From Polymyxa betae (lineage: Eukaryota; Endomyxa; Phytomyxea; Plasmodiophorida; Plasmodiophoridae), in contig RBZT01000527.1 in the NCBI GenBank assembly GCA_003693705.1, positions 62,001 through 126,000 of the forward strand: a DNA stretch of 64,000 bases, in the 5' to 3' direction. The translations under genes and the position numbers were made by a program. Every line of letters starts with the position of its first letter. Position 1 is the first letter of the stretch. Positions 10,071-22,800 of the stretch are shown piece by piece. The notes beneath the pieces are model-generated. The model saw only the letters and a list, made by a program, of their open reading frames with translations, was not told where the DNA came from and did not search any database.

Positions 10071-10395
10071 GCAGTGATGAAATTGTCTGGGGTGGAGGGG
10101 CAGTCAACTACCAACCCCATCATCATCGATTACGGGGTCTATCTGGGCTTTAGGTGGTGTAATGACAATGCGTTACCCCATTGCCCGGATGCAGTGATGA
10201 AACTGACTGGGGTGGAGGGGCAGTCAACTAGCAACCCCATCATTATCAATTATGGGGTCTAACTGGGTTTCAGGTGATGTAATAACACTGCGTTACCCCA
10301 TTGCCAGAATGCAGTGATGAACCGAACTTGGGTGGTGGGAGACTGAACTACCAAGCCTATCATAATCGACTATGGCGTCTGGGCTTCAGGTGAAG
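10071..10395. repeat. 120-bp tandem repeat, two full copies and one partial
   Basis: The motif beginning GCAGTGATGAA recurs at 10071, 10191 and 10311, a period of exactly 120 bp. Copies 1 and 2 are about 85-90 percent identical by eye (shared blocks include GGGGTGGAGGGGCAGTCAACTA and GCGTTACCCCATTGCC, the first shown only as a landmark). Copy 3 is more diverged and shortened at its end, near 10385-10395. The unit length is a multiple of three and the frame stays open through most of copies 1 and 2, so translation is possible, but the unit looks non-coding and contains short internal inverted matches (GGGGT/ACCCC). Confidence 0.85.
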
Positions 10396-10832
10396 CTTGC
10401 TTTGCTACGGGACGGCCAATGGCACATCCAGGACGGCGTCCGTTCGGTCGCGATTCAATCATGCATGCCCCTTCTGCGCCTCGTGATCCTTTTCGAATCA
10501 GGTGCCGAACAAGTAAACCGACTCCACTTTGTTTGCTTATTTGCTTACGCTGATTGCACAGGTAGCTATTGATCTAATGGATCCGGGATCTGCAAGCCGC
10601 TATCAGGTGCTTGAAGGATTCCCCAAGCTGGTCATCGAATCGGAGAACGAAATCAGCCCATTGCCAGCGAAGACTTTGGAATTGACCGTTTTAAGCGAGC
10701 AGATTCCTCAGCAAACGCCTAATCAAATCTTCGAAAGGTTCACTACCATGGTCAAGTTCATTGCCTGTTTCTGCAGCTGCAGATTAAACGCCGTAGAGCC
10801 TGTAGCATGTTCGACATTTTCAGAGCCCTCTA
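10372..10832 (+). CDS. 3' exons of an unrecognised gene
   Basis: Three exons fit well. The first is open from about 10372 (LLRDGQWHIQDGVRSVAIQ) to a donor at 10515. The second begins after the CAG at about 10561 (VAIDLMDPGSASRYQVLEGF ... ELTVLSEQIPQQTPNQIFER). The last begins after a TTTCTGCAG acceptor near 10774 (LQIKRRRACSMFDIFRAL), ending at TAG about 10832. The even codon texture and good splice sites suggest a real gene. The product is not recognised. Its 5' part may lie upstream in 9460-10070, which would place the 120-bp repeat inside an intron or a variable exon. Confidence 0.4.
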
Positions 10833-11290
10833 GCTTCCTCTCTGCTCCGATTCCTTTAACAGCCGGACCGGATTTCTTGGCTGGTCATGTGACATTTGTT
10901 GATCATGAGCTGATTCTGTCGTACTTCAAAAGAATACGATATGACATCAAATTCCGAAGTAATGTGCTCATATGATTACCCGCTACTCCTAATCTTATTG
11001 TTTTTAGACTATTGTCAAGAAATTGAATCCATTTGGATGAGCCATTGCTAACATCCACTGTAAAATACAAAGATTGCATTCTCGATGTATCAGACACCAT
11101 GTCTTCTTCCCTGCCTTAGTGTCTGACGCATGCTTCATTTCTGGGACGGGTCTCTTCTTGTACTACCGGTACCCAATTAATTGATGCTCCCAGCTAATTG
11201 TAGCATTAGGATCCATGGTGAGTTAGGGACACGAATGCATTTTGGAATTAAAGCCAATCCCCAGTTTCTTTGTTTTGGCTCGTTTTATAG
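10833..11290. other. Intergenic, nothing assigned
   Basis: Only overlapping short frames of random character on both strands (for example minus 10903-11100). The stretch just before 11291 is pyrimidine rich and ends in AG, so the first exon of the next gene could lie here. Confidence 0.4.
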
Positions 11291-14200
11291 ATGTCATCAG
11301 TCGATGCACAAACCGGATATGCAGCAATAGCGGAATTCAGGAAAACTTTGAAGAAACCACACCATGCGTCAATAAAATTGAAGAAACCAGTCAACTCAAA
11401 ATCTAAATCCAATTCCCATCATCTACTGGTTGATCCAGCAAAATACGGAAAATACGTAAACTCGATTCTCAACTTTGTGAAAGTTTTACCAATTCAAAAT
11501 GATCAGTTATCGGACGTGCTGTCCAACTCAAGTTGCAATAATGATTTCAAAAAAGCTAACTTATCTGGAAAATTCATAGCAAAGGTATCGTTGTAACCCG
11601 ACTTTTACTCTGGAAATCCTCATGCATCACCAGATCGACGCAGTTGAAGCCAGGTTTCGGAATCTGGAATCAATTTTGCTCGGCAATAATGACCTGAAAT
11701 GCCTTAATGGAATTGAACAATTCCCCTGTCTAAGGTCTTTATCTCTCGTTAACAATCTGGTACTGCAATGACAGAAAGTGGCTCAATTCTAAACGATTAT
11801 CTTGCTGTGGACAGATTGAGGATTTTGGGCACATTCAAGCATTGCAAAAACTACCTCACTTAGAAGTACTGCATGTAGAAGGATGCCCATTAACCAGAAG
11901 GCCTAATTATGTCGCCTATCTGGTCTCGACTATTCCGACTTTGAGAAAGCTCGATTCGATTGTAGGTTATATAGCACAACCATTACCGAAGCGCGTTTGA
12001 TTCAGCAATCGTTCTCAGATCATTTCTAGACAAGATCGAGATATTGCTCAAACATCTACTGTGAAGCAAAAGTCGATGGTTGGCATTATGATTGCTAATG
12101 AAACAACAATCCGTATTGTTCAATCGGTATGACAATTGGTTGGGAATATTTGCCTCAATAACCTGTTTGATAGCTGCAATGCAAAATCCGCTTGCATATG
12201 GATCTGATCCAGACTGCGTTCGGACGGAATCGTATCTTTAATCGAACTGACTTCAAGCCAAGTCATCTGCATCAATTGAACTTAAACGAAGCTGTCAAAA
12301 TTCTGGGCTTTACCCAGGACCCAAATCGTAGCTCTTGATTCTTGCACACTGTAGTATCATTAATGTTTTGATAGGGGAAGAGATCAGAGCCGAAATGATC
12401 AGACGGGTTGAGATGGTTTGGCGTTCAACCTATGAAGCACCTGGAGAGGTCACATCGCTTGGGTAACTTTGAAGTGACTAATCAAGTTGATTGAGCAAAT
12501 AATTGACATTATCAGATTGATTACACAATCTTGGGATTATGCGTTGTCTGAAGCTATGGCGATCCAACAAGAGCGGCTGGCATCTGCGATTTCTTCTGCG
12601 GAAATTGCCAGATGCCAAGCGCAGAGCTATATTAAAGTGCTGATAAAAAAGAGGCGTTATCCGGCTGGCGATTTCCTCAGACCAACTTTACAATCTGAGC
12701 TCAAGAACAAACACCCAAGATCGTTTTCTCTGAGTCCCAAAAGAAAAACTGTTAAATTCTTGCAGGATCAGCTCAAGAAATCAAGGAAGACTCAACAAAA
12801 CGACCTTGATAGTGTCCGTCGTATTTCTGGTGTCCCATGTCGTTTTGTCTGAACATTGCCGCTTATTTAGGCGGCCCCTGTGCCATTCCAGACGATTCCG
12901 ATTTCAGAACCACCTCCTGCCGGTTATCAGACACAGGCAAACCAGGCTCCAGCTCGAAACGGGTAAAAGTCGCTTAACAAACAGTTTCTTGCTCTGATTT
13001 GCTCTAGGCAGCAGCGTATCATCGAGCTAGAGTCCCTTAATCTAAAACTGATCCGAAAGCTGCAGCAGTTTCAGCAGCAGAATCACGAGAATGTGCTGCA
13101 GGCCGAAGCTGACGCGCAAAAATGGTCAAGTCATGTTGAGAAGCTGTCAATGTCCCTGAAGGATCTGCAGCAGCAAATTCAATTTTACAGATGTGACCGC
13201 GACCGATATCAAGCCATTGTTAGCGTTGGCATCAGCCCAGACTCAGCCAGAACAACATTTGTGAACAAAATTACTGAACTAGAGCAGCTTCTTGAAAATA
13301 ACCAAAAGGAATTAACAGAATGTAAATGCGAGCTTGAGAATGAAAGAAAAAAGCTTCAAGAAAAGGATGAGCAGATACAACGCTGCTCATTAATCCATCA
13401 ATTTCGAGGGCCCAAAACTACGCGAGAGCGAAATGTGGAAGGATTAACTGAGGTTTGGCAATCTGTTTGTTTCCAGGTCCATCTAATATCACTTAGGATG
13501 AAACGGGCGAGGCCAACGATAGTCATCTTATCGGTGTATATCTTTCAGTAGAATCGCTTTGCGTTAACAATCGACTAAGAACGACATTCAAGACCTGGAA
13601 GTCTAGAATCGGACGTAAACATGCTCTTTTGGGACTAAAGAATATTGCCGGTCAAAACATTAAAGCGCAGATTTGGTTAAGGTAACAAAATCGATAACTG
13701 TTAATAATCGATAACTGAACTTCAATTTACATTTTAGATGGGTATCATCTCTGTCCTGCGTGCAGTACAGAAAGCTGTTAAAAAAACGGCGACATTTTAG
13801 ACAATGGCGTCAACTGCTTTCCAAACATTTGAAGCGCAGGCAAGAGGCTGTGGTGATGACAAATTTGCAGCAAAGGCGCAGCGTTCGCCATTCGTGGCAT
13901 CTCTGGCGTCTGTCATTTTCTCGGAACCGGCAATGTCGCATCACTCCAGATATTAAAGCTAATGAGTTCCATGCCAGCTTCATTGTAATCTTTGTATTGG
14001 GTACGATTCGATGCCAGTAAGTTTTTTGTCTCAGATTCGATCAATGTTTAATCATTGGCGTTTGCATATCATCAATATTGCTCGCCCGTGGCGCCAAAAG
14101 GTGATCTGATCGCTTGAATTTCCGATTTGCCTAACCCTGATGCTCGCAGAATCTAGCGTCGAAATACTTCCGCCTCATTAGGTGTATTTCAAAGTTTTGG

Positions 14201-15958
14201 TCGCTGTGGAAGGTACAGAGAACTTTTGCTTGTTCTGTCTTTCTTCTCAATCGCTGCACAATGTAGGAGGCGCTCATGGCCGCAAAAGTCGACCACTCTC
14301 GGTATCGGTTAGCAAATATACATTATCAATGTAAGCTGGAACGCCAAGCGATTTTGCTGATTCGACAACACGCCGTTCATTCGAATAGAAAAAAGGTCGA
14401 CATTGACACTTCGACGCTCTGACTTCATTCAGTTATTTGTTAGAACATGAACCAACTATCCTATCACTTTAGAACACATAATTTCCTAAAGCGCTGGCAT
14501 ACACTAATGAAAATCAGGTCTCACTGGGATAATGTTATCACTGAGAAAAGATCCCAGTGGAACTTTCGTCGCCTCTCGGTTCTCTTCAATTGCTGGCTGG
14601 CTCGTTGGCGTCTCTGTACCAAAGAGGTGCAAGCTTTAAATCAAACAAGGGAGCTCGATAAGTTACGCTCGATTAAATCAGCCTACTTCCGATGGCGTCA
14701 GATGCTATTGGTGTCTCGCGCCTTCCGCATCAGCAATTCCGCCAGAATTTTGAGTGCAAAGGTATCGTGATTTTTCTCAGATTGAAAAAAGGGAGCAAAA
14801 CATCTCTTACTCTGCTCACAGAATCGTAATTTCCAGGAGTGGTCCCGAATTACGTTGTATCGAGTTCAATATCGCGAAAATCAGATTGTGCTCGTTACTA
14901 GGGTGCTAGAGGCAACGAAGCGATATCAGTTGAAGAACGCTTTCCGGAGAATGATCTATTTCTGCCAGTCCGAATTGCACTATCAGTTTGTCTCGACCGT
15001 TATAGGGAAGAGAAGATCTTGGAAATTGGTTCGATGTAGTTTCCATCAATGGCTCACTTCATGGCTGCTCAAGTTGCTCACAACTCTTCGCGCATCTTTG
15101 AATGACGCCAACTCCAGGCTGAGCTTCCTTCAGATTGAGCGTGTTGGTTTCCACTCTCAATGCATCACTCAATTCTGATGTTTCTTTACAGGAGAACATA
15201 TCTAGCGATGCCGTCCGATTATCAGACACTGTAACCAGATTGCGAGACACAGTCTTGCAGCAAAGTTTGGCGATGGCCAGTAAAGATTCTGCATTCGAAA
15301 GCGTACAGATTGCACATGACAAACTTGAAGGTAGAAATTTTACTGTGCTGCTTGCATGCAAATTCGTTTTGATATCCCGGCTAGATCAAATAGAGGCAAT
15401 GACAGAAAAGGAAGATGTTCTTCTTAGAAAAATCCATATGCTGGAAGCTAAATGCCAGACTGGTTTAAACGAAAAGGTTCTGCGATAAATGTATCGTATT
15501 CTTGCCTGACGATTTTTTTTAGGAGTTACTGAGCATTCGCTATAAAGAGACTGAAGAAGACCTGATCAAAATGCAACTTGATCTGGACACAGCGGGCAAG
15601 CGCCACTCAAATGTAGTAAGGGCTATTGAGGCTGTGTTAACTGAATCAGTATGGGCATCTGGAGCATCCTACTTTCGTTCCATATTCATCTGTCTCTTAG
15701 ATGATCGTTCTTGTTTCATCGAAATTTCGTTCGGCTGAAACCCTAAAGGAATGGATTCAACAAATCATTCGGCACTTACAGCACATGCTGTACTCGGGAT
15801 GGAACGAGCCGCATTCCCAAACTGAAGGCATTGTTGATACATTGTTAATTACGTATTCTGATTTCCTAATGCTAGCTTCCAATCTAAACCAGCTCACAAG
15901 TTCACAATTTCCTTGTGAAAGCTCCCAGAAGTTTTCTGAAGACATCCAAGCTTTGTAA
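11291..15958 (+). CDS. Centrosomal/basal-body LRR + coiled-coil + Sfi1-like repeat protein
   Basis: A long multi-exon gene. After a basic N-terminal exon (11291-11585), exons at about 11642-11761 and 11816-11970 encode SDS22-like leucine-rich repeats (LESILLGNNDLKCLNGIEQF, LRSLSLVNNLI, LEVLHVEGCPLTRRPNY) and an LRR cap ending IPTLRKLDSI. Charged exons from about 12100 to 13440 form Gln/Glu-rich coiled coil (KLQQFQQQNHENVLQAEAD). The frame then runs on, through an intron ending about 13498, into many short W-x-x-W modules: FKTWKSR, IWLRWVSS, FRQWRQLL, SWHLWRLS, FNHWRLH, FWSLWKV, FNCWLARWRL, typical of centrin-binding Sfi1-like repeats. A further coiled coil follows to the TAA at 15958. LRR plus coiled coil resembles LRRCC1/Chlamydomonas VFL1, which position basal bodies. 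At least 15 introns of about 45-60 nt are inferred, and exact borders are not all settled. Role: probably centriole/basal body structure. Confidence 0.7.
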
Positions 15959-16036
15959 AGACCCAATAGCAAAGACCATAATGGTATTAGACGGCATATG
16001 GGAAATAAACTATTTATTCAGTTGGTAACTTAAGCC

Positions 16037-16981
16037 TCACCATGGACGATCAGATCGAGGCATATAAAGGAACGTTGCTTGGCGTAGAGCGGAATCTATA
16101 ATGACATAGCATCGATTCCAAGAAGACGTCGGTGCTTCTGGAAATAACTCGGCATCCCGAATCCGGTAAATTGTACTAGTGACCCGAATGCTTTCATCGG
16201 CATCTTTGACGACGCTCATCAGGCTTTTATAAAAGGCTTTGACGACATCAGCGTACATCTGAAACTCATCCTGTGTGATTTCAAAATGTCGAAATCTGAT
16301 CGTCATCCATGATTCCAACCTCATATTGACAGAAGGGGCCACCAAGTACCATCATCTCCATGAGTTGAACGATGAACTCCCTGTGGTCCAATTCGCCATA
16401 CCCTTCGTGGTCTTCGTCAAACAAGCATCGTTTGACCTGGTTCTCGCAGATGATCCCATTATCAAGAAAAACCTCAGGGCAGATAGCAATTGTATCCTTC
16501 CCGTAAACTGCTCCAAACTTTCTAAACACGTTGAAAATATTCATGCTCACAACAGAAGCTGGCACTCGCTCAACATTTTGCACGTCTGGCTATAATTCAA
16601 CCAAATAAAATAGTAGAAGAAAACATCTTACAATAGCCATTGGGAACAAGGCCATTAAATTGCTGACGGAAAGCGCTCGAATCGAACAGGGATTGCAAGA
16701 ACGCCAGGTCACCTTTGGCATTCGACGAATACGCTTCGAATCGTTGATCATATCGAAACGCACCAAATCGGCATCTCGATACGATATCCCTTTGACCATG
16801 GAATGTCAACGAAGCCGGACATTTGTCCATGGGCTCACCATTTCTGCAGCAGTTCCAAATGCTCCGGGTTCTGCAGCAGTTTGCGCTGCCGACGATCCAG
16901 ATCGGTCGCAAGTGTCCAGGTAAATGGCGTCTTTGTCACCGCCAAAGAACGTCCTTCGTCACTGGTCTCTGCGATCAACAT
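16037..16981 (-). CDS. Uncharacterised EF-hand-like protein
   Basis: Five or six short minus-strand exons fit together. The first starts at ATG 16981 (MLIAETSDEGRSLAVTKTP ... NPEHLELLQKW) and splices through a 49-nt intron to ISYRDADLVRFDMINDSKRI. A further exon (about 16680-16625) gives SNLMALFPMA. The largest exon, from 16583, carries VFRKFGAVYGKDTIAICPEV and an EF-hand-like loop (LFDEDHEGYGELDHREFIVQ). The last ends ALRQATFLYMPRSDRPW at 16037. Aspartates in the loop suggest calcium binding or a degenerate EF hand. I do not recognise the family. Some intron borders are approximate. Confidence 0.55.
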
Positions 16982-17123
16982 TTATCTGTATAAGCCAGTC
17001 TTTCAATGACGATGGCCAAGAACACGTATGCTTGTAACGATACACGACTGGGCGGCGTAACGTGTGCAGTGACGCATCCGGCCTCCCCGTCACAGACGTC
17101 ATTGTTGTTTCGAAGAGGCGATC

Positions 17124-17960
17124 ATGAGCCGTCTCTTATCGTGGTACGTGCAACAGCTGAAGGTACAGATTCGGGCAGGCAATGCTCATTGTTGACACTA
17201 AATCGTCTACTAGACCAGACCGATCGTGACCAAATCGGTGACGGGGGGCACCATCGCTATGACCGGAGACCAGACGCAGCAGGCTCTGGAACGCGCTCAA
17301 TCACCAAAAGAGGTGGATTTTACGAGAACGCTGCGTATGGGTAATCGGCGATAGCAGAACGATCTAGATTCTGTTCATGAGAGATTGTCAGGATTTTTCG
17401 GCTTCTGCTGCGGTCCTCTGCTTCACTGGTAGATATATGATGCGTTGCATGGCCATAACTAATGACGTTTCTAGGTGGTATGCAATTATTAACCACGAAA
17501 CTTTCACGTTTGTGGTAAGTAAAGTCAATGCTATAGGTACGGGAAGTTAGACAGAATGTTCCCATCTGGAACATCATTTGCTGCTGGACGAAAGATGATT
17601 CTTGACCAGGTAAGCAAAGCGCCCAGTACACGATGAAGTAGCTGAAATCATTTGGCAATAGGCGATTTTCGCCCCCATATCGACTTTAGGATTTTTCAGC
17701 TTCGTTGGGTTATTATCGGGTCACGATACCCGCCAGATCCGAAGAAAGATCAATGAGAAATATGTGCAGACAATGATGGTTAATTACTCGATCTGGCCCC
17801 TTGCTCTCTGCATCAATTTCGCACTCGTACCACTGCATCTTCAACCATTATTCGCCAACAGGTAACCATGCTATCATAGCTGCCATTCATATTTCTGAGC
17901 AGACTTATCAGTGTGGGCCTTGTTTATAATGTATTTTTATCTAAAACTCAACATTCTTAG
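17124..17960 (+). CDS. Mpv17/PMP22/Sym1 family membrane protein
   Basis: Seven exons separated by short introns give a protein of about 180 residues matching the Mpv17 family end to end. It starts MSRLLSWYVQQLKTRPIVTK, then SVTGGTIAMTGDQTQQ, DFTRTLRM, the conserved CGPLLHWWYAIINH, KMILDQAIFAPISTLGFF, KINEKYVQTMMVNYSIWPL, FALVPLHLQPLFANRLIS, and a short VYNVFLSKTQHS tail at TAG 17960. The family resides in the mitochondrial inner membrane or peroxisomes as a four-helix channel-like protein; Mpv17 loss depletes mitochondrial DNA. One intron (about 17513-17560) must use a GTTTGT donor to keep frame. Whether it is mitochondrial or peroxisomal cannot be told. Confidence 0.9.
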
Positions 17961-18448
17961 AGATAACTTTTGACAAAAAGTAAACTTATGACAGTTTCAT
18001 CTTCGAGGAATGTTATTATCATCGTTAGAACTTCGGCTGTGAAGCCAAAATGCAGATACGGACTTACAGAACAACTCACATTTAAAAAAAAATGTGTTTT
18101 GATTGCTGTGCTATCAACTACGAGCACACACTGACAAATCTTGAATCTGAGCTCGACCGGAATGATGTTTGAAGTCAAAGTTCATCTGTGCTTTGGGACT
18201 CTACGCTGTCATTACCGTTATGTGTGGATCGCTGCAGTTTCTGCATTGTCAGAACTGCTAACTCTTCTGAATAAAATGTGAAGTCTTAGAAAATGTTTAA
18301 GACGCGTTTTCTGGGTGCTACCAGCTTGACAGAAATTGAAAGTGTAGCACGTAACATGTGACATTAAGTTGATTTGTGTCCCGTCTACGTGCCAAATGTG
18401 CTCGACCTTCACATAACTGATTCGATACCGTCCATTAGCAGTAGCTTG
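17961..18448. other. Intergenic upstream of glycine dehydrogenase
   Basis: Short frames exist on the minus strand only and have no family resemblance. This presumably holds the GLDC promoter. No repeat or RNA gene was noticed. Confidence 0.45.
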
Positions 18449-21400
18449 ATGTTTCGTGTTCTGCATCTAACAGCCAGATCGCATGGCTTACCAAGATGCA
18501 TGGTCTCGGGTCCGGGCTGGCGCCGGTTATCGGTGCTGTCAGCACTGGATACTTTCCCGCGACGACATATCGGCCCGTCCTCGTCCGATATAGAAACGAT
18601 GCTGGGCGAAGTTGGTGCTAGTTCACTGGATGAGTTGGTGAAGCAATGCGTTCCAAGTGGGATTATGTCAAAGAACCCTTTGAAGGTCAGCTATCAGTCT
18701 GGCTAGGTTTTGTATTCGTTTTGTTCGCATACTACTGCAATAATAGATATACTGTATATTCTTGTTGACGAGCGTTTATAAGTCGAGTTTTCTGGAACCA
18801 GATTCGTTTGATTTGGCCATCAGTATTCTGAGTTTCTGGTCTAATCCTACCATAGCTGCCTTCCTCACTTGGCGAAGCGGATGCTCTGAATGAGCTTAAG
18901 TCGATCATGAAGGAGAACCGTGTTCTTCGTTGCCATATTGGCGCTGGGTATTACGGCACCGTTACTCCCGGTGATTAACACTTCTTGTTATAAATTCATC
19001 ATCTAATTGTGATCACTAGCTGTTATACTTCGGAACGTTATCGAGAATCCAGCTTGGTATACGCCGTATACTCCTTATCAAGCCGAAATCGCCCAAGTTT
19101 GAAATCAATTTTTGCAGCTAAATGGTCACCTGCTAATTTGTATCTAGGGACGTTTAGAAATGCTTTTGAACTATCAAACAATGGTTTCTGATTTGATAGG
19201 ACTCCCAGTTTCCAATGCGAGTTTGTTGGATGAAGGCACAGCAGCTGCCGAAGCGGTTTTTGTTGCATACAATGTTTCAGGACGTTCGAAGAACAAAATT
19301 CTAGTATTGTGCTTTCCTGTGCCCTCGTCATCATCCTGAGCTGTCGCAGGTTTCCTCAAATGTTCATCCTCAAACAATCGCGGTTGTCCAGACTCGAGCT
19401 GAGCCAGTCGGATTAGAGGTAGTTGTTTCGGACCCGAACACCTGGAAGGAATTCGAAGATGTTTGCGGCGTTCTCCTTCAATACCCTGATACAAATGGTA
19501 ATCATACAAAAAAAGAAAACTGTTTTCGTTTAATTTCTGGCAAGTTTAGAGTCTGTTAGTTTGTTCCGGAAAGTCGGTCTCTTGTTAAAATGTAGCCGCA
19601 GGAATCGCAACCGATTTTTCGGATCTCTCCCGTAAAGTGCACGAGGCAAATGGTCTCGTCCTTGTTGCAACCGATCTGTTATCATTAACCGTTCTGAAAC
19701 CTCCTGGTGAATTGGGTGCTGATATTGCTGTCGGTAGCTCACAACGGTATAAAGCTATTCTGAATGTTCTTTGTTTGCTGAAGAATTTGACACAGATTCG
19801 GTGTGCCGCTGGGGTATGGAGGGCCGCATGCTGCGTTCTTTGCCTGCAAAGACGAACTTAAACGGCGAGCTCCTGGTTAGTAATCCTGTTTCTTGCAATG
19901 GGTTTCTCTGTCTTTCTAACCGTACTTCTCTCGGTTTGCTTCTGATTCTTCATTGCCTATTTTCAACACAATTCGTTCCTTCTGGCTTTCTCAGTAAAAC
20001 CTCGTCTAGGTCGAATAATTGGCATTTCACGTGATTCCAACGGAAATCGAGCTCTTCGAATGGCGCTACAAACCCGGGAACAACATATTCGGCGAGATAA
20101 AGCCACCAGCAATATTTGCACCGCTCAGGTAATTGCGAACTGTCTGAACAGAATGCAAATCTCAGGAAAAACTTAGGCTCTGCTTGCTAATACGGCTGCA
20201 GCCTATGCGATCTACCATGGCCCAGAAGGTCTCACATCAATCGGCAAGCGAGTTATGCAAGCGACTCAGATTCTGCGAGCTGGTCTGGTTCGTATGGGTG
20301 TTGAATGCCTGGGCACTGATAGAAACACCTTCGATACGATATCTTTCAAGGTTCAATTCTCAAATTTCACCTTTACTGCGAAACGTTTAGAAATGTGAAA
20401 TCAGGGGAAGGCACAGGCGCTATCTCAAGCTGGAGTTCGTCATGGATTCAATCTGAGAGTCATCTCTGATAACCAAGTTTCCGTGTCTCTTGATGAAACT
20501 GTGAAGCTGTTGCACATTGAGCAGATATGGAAAGCGGTTTCTGAGGTTTGGAGCTTCATATTAAATGCCATTTACTTAGTTGTTCACCGTCGACCGTGCT
20601 TAGGCGCTCAAGCTGAAGATGGAGTTCTCCCTGGATGAAATCGTAACGAAGTTCTCCAGCACAGATCCCACATCACTTTTATCATCTAGGGTAGGGTTGA
20701 GCTGCTTGCAAGTCATTCCCTCTTAAGCTTCTTAGCTGACTCGTAAAAGCGAATTCCTGACTCATCCGGTCTTTAACAGTCATCATAGCGAGACCAAAAT
20801 GCTGCGTTATCTGCACTATTTGCAAAACAAAGTTGATGGTTTTCTGAGATCAACCCTTTTTTTCTAACTGCAAGCAGGATCTTTCGTTAGCATCGGCCAT
20901 GATTCCTTTGGGTTCTTGCACTATGAAGTTGAATGCCACCAGCGAAATGATCCCAATCACGTGGCCCGAAGTAAACAATCTTCACCCGTTCGTCCCTAGT
21001 CAACAAGCAAAGGTAAATCACTGTTGACTTCAGCTGTGGTGTTAATTTCAAATCCAAAGGGCTATAAAACGATGCTGTCTACACTCCAAGATTATCTCAG
21101 CGAGATTACTGGATTCTCCGCTGTCAGCTTGCAGCCAAACTCTGGAGCTCAAGGAGAATACGCAGGGCTACTTTGTATTCGGGCCTATTTGAAATCAAGG
21201 GGCGAAGGTATCGTCGTTACTTGGAATCTCGTATTGGAATCTTAAAAAAATTGTTCAGGGCAAAGAAACATCTGTCTCATTCCTACATCGGCTCACGGCA
21301 CGAATCCGGCGTCTGCTGTGTTAGCCGGGCTCAAAGTTGTTGTCGTAAAATGCGATGAAAAAGGAAATATCAGTGAGTCTGATGGGTATGGCTGTCTGTG

Positions 21401-22722
21401 AATTCACTCATGTTATGAAATAGATTTGGATGATCTCAAGGCCAAGGTCAAAGAGCATAGCTCGAAATTGGCATGTATTATGGCGACGTATCCATCTACC
21501 CATGGTGTCTTTGAAGACACGATTAAAGAAGTGTGCGAAATCGTCCACCAAAATGGCGGGCAAGGTATGAAATTAACTGGCTTCCTTAAACCTAAACAAT
21601 TGATCGTATTTTCTAGTGTATATGGTATGGTAATATATTTTGGTAGATGCCAAGAGTCTTTATGTACGATCTTAGGATGGTGCGAACATGAATGCTCAAG
21701 TTGGCCTCACTAAACCTGGTGAAATCGGCGCTGACGTTTGTCACCTCAATCTTCATAAGACGTTCTGTGTAAGAATTTGTAATGGTGTTCTACATATTTC
21801 TGAAAACGATTGTAACAGATCCCGCATGGCGGTGGTGGGCCTGGCATGGGACCTATTGCAGTGGCGTCTCATTTAGCCCCCTTCTTACCCAGTCATCCTA
21901 TGCTTGAGAAGCCCAAAGATTCCAAAGCAATTCTGCCAGTTTCTGCAGCACCATATGCAAGCGCGAGTATCCTGCCAATCTCATGGATGTCGGTTTTAAC
22001 CAAATTGAATAGCGATAGAAAATTCATTTGTGTTCAGGTACATCCGAATGATGGGGCCACAAGGGCTCAAGCAAGCGACTCAAATAGCGATTCTGAATGC
22101 AAATTATATGGTTGCAAGATTGTCTAAGAAATACGACATCTTATATACAGGTTGTGATTGTCGCAAGTTCGTTTGGTTTTAGTGTGAAAGACCTGCTTAG
22201 GAGGAGACCATGACCGGGTTGCACACGAATTCATTATCGATCTGAATCCATTCAAGAAGTTCGGTATTACAGAAGAAGATGTGGCAAAAAGACTAATGGA
22301 CTATTCATTTCATGGCCCGACGATGTAAACCAGTCTGTGAGATATGTGCTCAGACAGCGATATTAACACGCATGTACAGGAGCTGGCCTGTAGTTGGAAC
22401 TCTTATGGTGGAGCCGACTGAAAGTGAACCCAAAATCGAACTGGATCGATTTTGTGACGCCATGCTCTCCATCCGGGAGGAAATTGAAGAAGTGGTTTCA
22501 GGCAAAATCGCTGCTGAAGACAGCGTATTGAGGGGTGCACCGCATACAATGGAGATGGTTACGACCGATAGCTGGAACAAGAAATATCCTCGAGAAAAAG
22601 CAGCTTTCCCAGTTCCCGCTCTGCGTAGGAACAAGTTCTGGCCAACGGTCGGCCGTATTGATAATGTTTTTGGAGACCGAAATGTTATATGTCAATGTCC
22701 ACCCCCTGAGGACTTCCAATAA
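18449..22722 (+). CDS. GLDC: Glycine dehydrogenase (decarboxylating), P-protein of glycine cleavage system
   Basis: The most intron-rich gene in the window, with well over 15 introns of about 45-60 nt. It begins [14 protein letters not shown], a mitochondrial presequence, followed by [19 protein letters not shown]. Exons then give [42 protein letters not shown]-type segments, [77 protein letters not shown], the PLP-lysine site [17 protein letters not shown] spliced to [13 protein letters not shown], and the C-terminal [20 protein letters not shown]. Together these cover the whole of the roughly 960-residue homodimeric P-protein. It decarboxylates glycine and passes the aminomethyl group to the lipoyl H-protein in the mitochondrial matrix. 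No missing key residues were noticed. Confidence 0.95.
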
Positions 22723-22800
22723 ATTTCCCGAATGCATTGCTTATGATCGGCGATGCTTTGTTTGCAGGAGAATATATTATTGGTAGTATTGAATTGAACT

